Source: Leyella lascolaii (GTDB lineage: Bacteria; Bacteroidota; Bacteroidia; Bacteroidales; Bacteroidaceae). From it: DNA of 48,373 bases. Both the position numbers and the translations under genes were made by a program. Under the pieces are notes generated by a model. That model ran no database searches and had not been told where the DNA came from. It saw only the letters and a program-made list of their open reading frames with translations. The stretch covers positions 108,361 through 156,733 of the forward strand of contig NZ_LT556044.1 in assembly GCF_900079775.1 (NCBI RefSeq), given 5' to 3'. This document shows positions 45,626-48,373 of the stretch, one piece after another (the first letter of the stretch is position 1; every line of letters begins with the position of its first letter).

Positions 45626-46927
45626 TTATTCAGTGTAGAACTTTATTATATCAGTAATGGCTTTCTGACATATTTGGCAAAATTCAGCCGTTTCATTTGT
45701 TCGCATGCGGCATTCCTGCTGACCTCTGAACACACCATGCAAACTATATCCGGCTCCTTCGTATATTCCTACTTTATTCTTATTTTCGGAGGACAAAGGC
45801 GTTGGAATCGATGTACCCTTATCTATCATATTCTCCCATTTGCCATGAAAATCAACCAGTGTTGTAATGTTACGTTCCCATGGTTCTATATCATGCGGAT
45901 ACATGGGGATGTCTTCTGTCTCATATGCATATTCATCAGCAAGTCCGGCGAAACTGTGTCCGAACTCATGTACTACAACCTGTTTGAATTTATCATGATG
46001 TGTCATAGACAAATTGTAAGAGTTAAGTATGCCGCCTCCGCCATATTTGTTTGTATTTACAAGTACGATGATGTGTTCATATGGAGTGCCTGCCAATATA
46101 TCGTGCATATCCTTTAAATTAAGTGTCGTCAAGTAACGATCGCTGTAAAATGTGTCAAAATGACTGTTTAAGGCAGTTTTCTTCCATATTCCGGCAGACG
46201 GCTCGCTGCATCCGCTTTCTTCTGACGGTGACATGACGGCTATGACGTTAAACCTTCCCTTATATTTCTTAAATGGCTCGTGTGCAAAAATGGCATCATT
46301 CGCGGTTTTGGCATCATTCAAAAAAACATTCATTTCCTCTTGCTTATATCCTTCCGCAATATAAGCTATATGGATGCAGCGAGTTGTATCCTCTGCCTGC
46401 TGAAGAGTCTTATACGGCGTCACATTCTTAAATCCTATCTGTTTTATCAGAATGTCCTCAGGATTTACGACATGAGTGAATGACTTCATTATTTCTCTGC
46501 GATTGTTTCTTATATCCACAGTCACGTTTGCCTTACGCCTCGGCATAGGTATAAGAAATACATTCTCGAATGAGCGTACGTTGTCTATGGCATCGTCATA
46601 AGACAGCCATTCCTGAAACAATGTGGAAAATGAATTTCTATAAATCACTTCTCCGCTATCGTAGTCTCTTACAGTGATCTGTCCGTTGCCCTCAACAGGC
46701 AATTCTGCCAGATTCGTCTTTTTCCCATACCATACCGGCATTACATTTAATTTATCAACAGCAACCATCTGCATGTGTCTGTTTCCGGAAAAGACATAGT
46801 CTATTCTCAGTGTACTGTCTTTGAAATTTTCATTAAAATGCTGTGCATTGACTGTATTAACGGAGCAAAACACCATTATTAACAGTATGTAAATAAAGTA
46901 TTTCATTGTCATGGTCGGTTTGGTCAT
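45626..46927 (-). CDS. M64-family metallopeptidase (IgA peptidase M64 type)
   Basis: A zinc peptidase of 433 aa. After the signal peptide (ending near NAQ) there is an N-terminal beta domain, then VVVHEFGHSFAGLADEY with the zinc site HExxH (His320, His324 and Asp330 by this numbering). The nearby SEES-GCSEPS segment and the C-terminal RTNETAEFCQICQ are typical of the M64 family. I chose the ATG at 46927, one base after the folK stop; starts at 46912 or 46906 are also possible. It is exported to the periplasm or beyond. The real substrate is unknown despite the IgA name. Confidence 0.82.
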   Translation of the reverse strand: MTKPTMTMKYFIYILLIMVFCSVNTVNAQHFNENFKDSTLRIDYVFSGNRHMQMVAVDKLNVMPVWYGKKTNLAELPVEGNGQITVRDYDSGEVIYRNSFSTLFQEWLSYDDAIDNVRSFENVFLIPMPRRKANVTVDIRNNRREIMKSFTHVVNPEDILIKQIGFKNVTPYKTLQQAEDTTRCIHIAYIAEGYKQEEMNVFLNDAKTANDAIFAHEPFKKYKGRFNVIAVMSPSEESGCSEPSAGIWKKTALNSHFDTFYSDRYLTTLNLKDMHDILAGTPYEHIIVLVNTNKYGGGGILNSYNLSMTHHDKFKQVVVHEFGHSFAGLADEYAYETEDIPMYPHDIEPWERNITTLVDFHGKWENMIDKGTSIPTPLSSENKNKVGIYEGAGYSLHGVFRGQQECRMRTNETAEFCQICQKAITDIIKFYTE

Positions 46928-46928
46928 A

Positions 46929-47324
46929 TTAGTATGAATTGCATATCTCATTATATAATATATGTATATACGGTCTGTTCCAATCATCTATATGATATTT
47001 GGTGTTTCCATACAGTAACAAATCTATATCTACTTTGACATGTCCTGATTTATGGTCTTCATGAGAGCTTTCGCATGCATTCTCAATCCGTTTTAATATG
47101 TTCAATATATCATCTACAGCTAACGTTGTCTCGGTGATTCCAAGACAATTCAAGAACTGTCCGGATATTATATTTATCGGGTCTGTCCATAATGATGTCG
47201 AATATTTAATACAAGGAAAGTACTCATTTAGCAATCTTTTGGCTTCATCGATGTTTTTGCGCTGCTCTATATTTGAGCCTATGGAAAATATAATTTTAAT
47301 ATTACTGTTTATTTCATGCTCCAT
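46929..47324 (-). CDS. folK: 6-hydroxymethyl-7,8-dihydropterin pyrophosphokinase (HPPK)
   Basis: Transfers pyrophosphate from ATP to the pterin in folate synthesis. The 131-aa protein has the IFSIGSN start (12-18) and the HPPK signature around VKVDIDLLLYG (about 96-106) with its catalytic acidic pair. It is shorter than the usual 150-170 residues because the C-terminal extension is missing. It is followed directly by the peptidase gene (stop and next start one base apart), which has no metabolic link, so co-transcription is by position only. Confidence 0.85.
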   Translation of the reverse strand: MEHEINSNIKIIFSIGSNIEQRKNIDEAKRLLNEYFPCIKYSTSLWTDPINIISGQFLNCLGITETTLAVDDILNILKRIENACESSHEDHKSGHVKVDIDLLLYGNTKYHIDDWNRPYIHILYNEICNSY

Positions 47325-47367
47325 TTCAAATAAAAATAATATATTTCAAAAAACTTATATTCCGTTG

Positions 47368-47375
47368 CAAATGTA
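47368..47375 (-). promoter_or_regulatory. Promoter -7 element of folK
   Basis: Minus-strand TACATTTG matches TAnnTTTG, 43 bases before the folK start. The -33 region is replaced by a T-run of the neighbouring hairpin. Confidence 0.5.
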
Positions 47376-47376
47376 T

Positions 47377-47402
47377 TAAAAAAAACTCACATTAATGCGA
47401 GT
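47377..47402 (-). terminator. Possible intrinsic terminator upstream of folK
   Basis: Arms ACTCACAT (47385-47392) and ATGCGAGT (47395-47402) with one mismatch read into T8 on the minus strand. It could isolate folK from upstream transcription. Confidence 0.45.
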
Positions 47403-48373
47403 TCCGCCGGTTTTATATCTGTCAATTACCGGAATATAAAAACTGCGGTGGTAACATGAATTCTAAAAATATACATACTTACATGATTATCCGGATGTTT
47501 ACAATTGAAAGAATCTGTTCCGCACACACTTTATTCTGACGTTTACAGCTATCGTTCATTAAATGTCTGTTATGCTGAAATTAATACTATTTAAAGCGTA
47601 TGAGAGTCTGACACGCCAGTTATATGAACGGATAATAACCAACCCGACATTTAAAATCAATCGTACTAGGATGGATTTTGATTGCCGCCCAATTTCAACC
47701 GGTGTCTCAAAACACGTAAATTCATATGTAAATTCAAAAAAGCGCAAAGACGGTGAGGAATATTCCAGTGTGCCATTTTAGCAGACATTCGTTCGTTATA
47801 CAATCGGGAAATGTCTGTACAGAAATGTCTGAACAGGCAAACTGATAATTTTCCGAACCGTTATTTTTTTACAGCCGGAGGCATGGTTTACACAAATGAC
47901 ATCCGAAACGTCTGCCCATTGTCATCGCGGACATTAATTTTGTATATCCCTGATTATTGATGCTGACAAATATAATTTCCTGTCTTGAACTACGTATATG
48001 AATTCTTAACGTTATGTTTTTTAGAGTACTGCCGTGAACAGTTCGTGTAATGCAGAAATCAGAGGACCTGGCAAGAACAATGAACGGACTGTCGGCGTTA
48101 ACTGTCGTTATGTTAATTCCGGAAAGGAATTAACTTTGTCATTTTACATTGTTTCATATGGCAGAAACGCGATAAATAGTGTTTAATACACTGTTCTCAC
48201 AGCTTTGATATATGTTTTTGATATGTGATTGCCTCCAATATGCCTTTATCGCATTGTCATAGAGCCTTTTTTATTAGATGAAAGTACGTATTTTTTTATA
48301 AGTGATTGAGAATGAGATAAGTTTTTATCTCATAAAAAGAAGAGGTTACGAATTAGAAATAAACAGAATGTAG
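47403..48373. other. Terminal stretch without a supported gene
   Basis: About 970 bases. Frames around 47559-47781 exist on both strands but have no motif. A TAACTTTG element (48131-48138, plus strand) precedes only a six-codon frame. A perfect TGAGATAA/TTATCTCA hairpin sits at 48313-48332 without a T-run. A gene could begin just beyond the window. Confidence 0.45.

Noticed and set aside
47559..47781. 62-aa minus and 72-aa plus frames near the window end
   Set aside because: No motif or promoter, and they are mutually overlapping on opposite strands.

Overview
The window looks like chromosome from a member of the Bacteroidales (Bacteroides/Prevotella type; genus not resolved). The support is AT-rich intergenic DNA, repeated use of the Bacteroidetes promoter form (TTTG, about 19-20 bases, then TAnnTTTG) without Shine-Dalgarno sites, and typical families: a GluP-type sugar/proton symporter, a DUF3256-like protein, a TonB-dependent receptor and an M64 peptidase. 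Almost every gene is on the minus strand. The plus strand carries only a tRNA-Arg, a pseudouridine synthase, one permease and two small membrane ORFs.

Layout. 1-3540: gene-poor accessory DNA with a duplicated 80-codon membrane ORF (one copy frameshifted), a 242-bp tandem repeat with palindromes, and tRNA-Arg(UCU). 3629-8566: a galactose operon (cytoplasmic mutarotase, GluP transporter, galactokinase, lipoprotein mutarotase) with a clear promoter and terminator. 8698-13458: folC, dnaJ, grpE and an ABC-F ATPase. 13680-15441: an RluA-type pseudouridine synthase, a candidate small RNA and a DUF3256-like protein. 15631-19006: an overlapping gene string built around a truncated Rhs-core protein with an L,D-transpeptidase-like C-terminus, followed by a lipoprotein that could be its immunity protein. 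19284-23346: pyruvate phosphate dikinase, an N-acetylglucosamine kinase-like ATPase and a 51-aa membrane protein. 23400-24811: non-coding DNA with a 118-bp long hairpin and an 88-bp tandem repeat. 24913-26778: an SLC13-type permease.

26808-35175 is the most interesting region. It is a tight six-gene operon encoding a lipoprotein with a variant von Willebrand A (MIDAS) site, a four-helix membrane protein, a tubulin/FtsZ-like GTPase, a 1171-aa protein with an Hsp70/actin-type ATPase domain, a coiled-coil protein and a zinc-ribbon membrane protein. An actin-fold ATPase and a tubulin-fold GTPase in one operon with membrane and surface partners suggest an uncharacterised membrane-remodelling or envelope machine. 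I recall from the literature that a distant FtsZ-like family has been linked to vWA proteins, but the set seen here is not one I can name.

35970-47324: a TonB-dependent receptor, a zinc-ribbon membrane lipoprotein, a U32 peptidase-family protein (RlhA-like), a MetA homologue whose Glu111 predicts acetyl-CoA use, ClpC, a TPR protein, an M64-family peptidase and a short FolK. 47403-48373 shows no convincing gene. All calls come from reading translated sequence and motifs; no database search was run.
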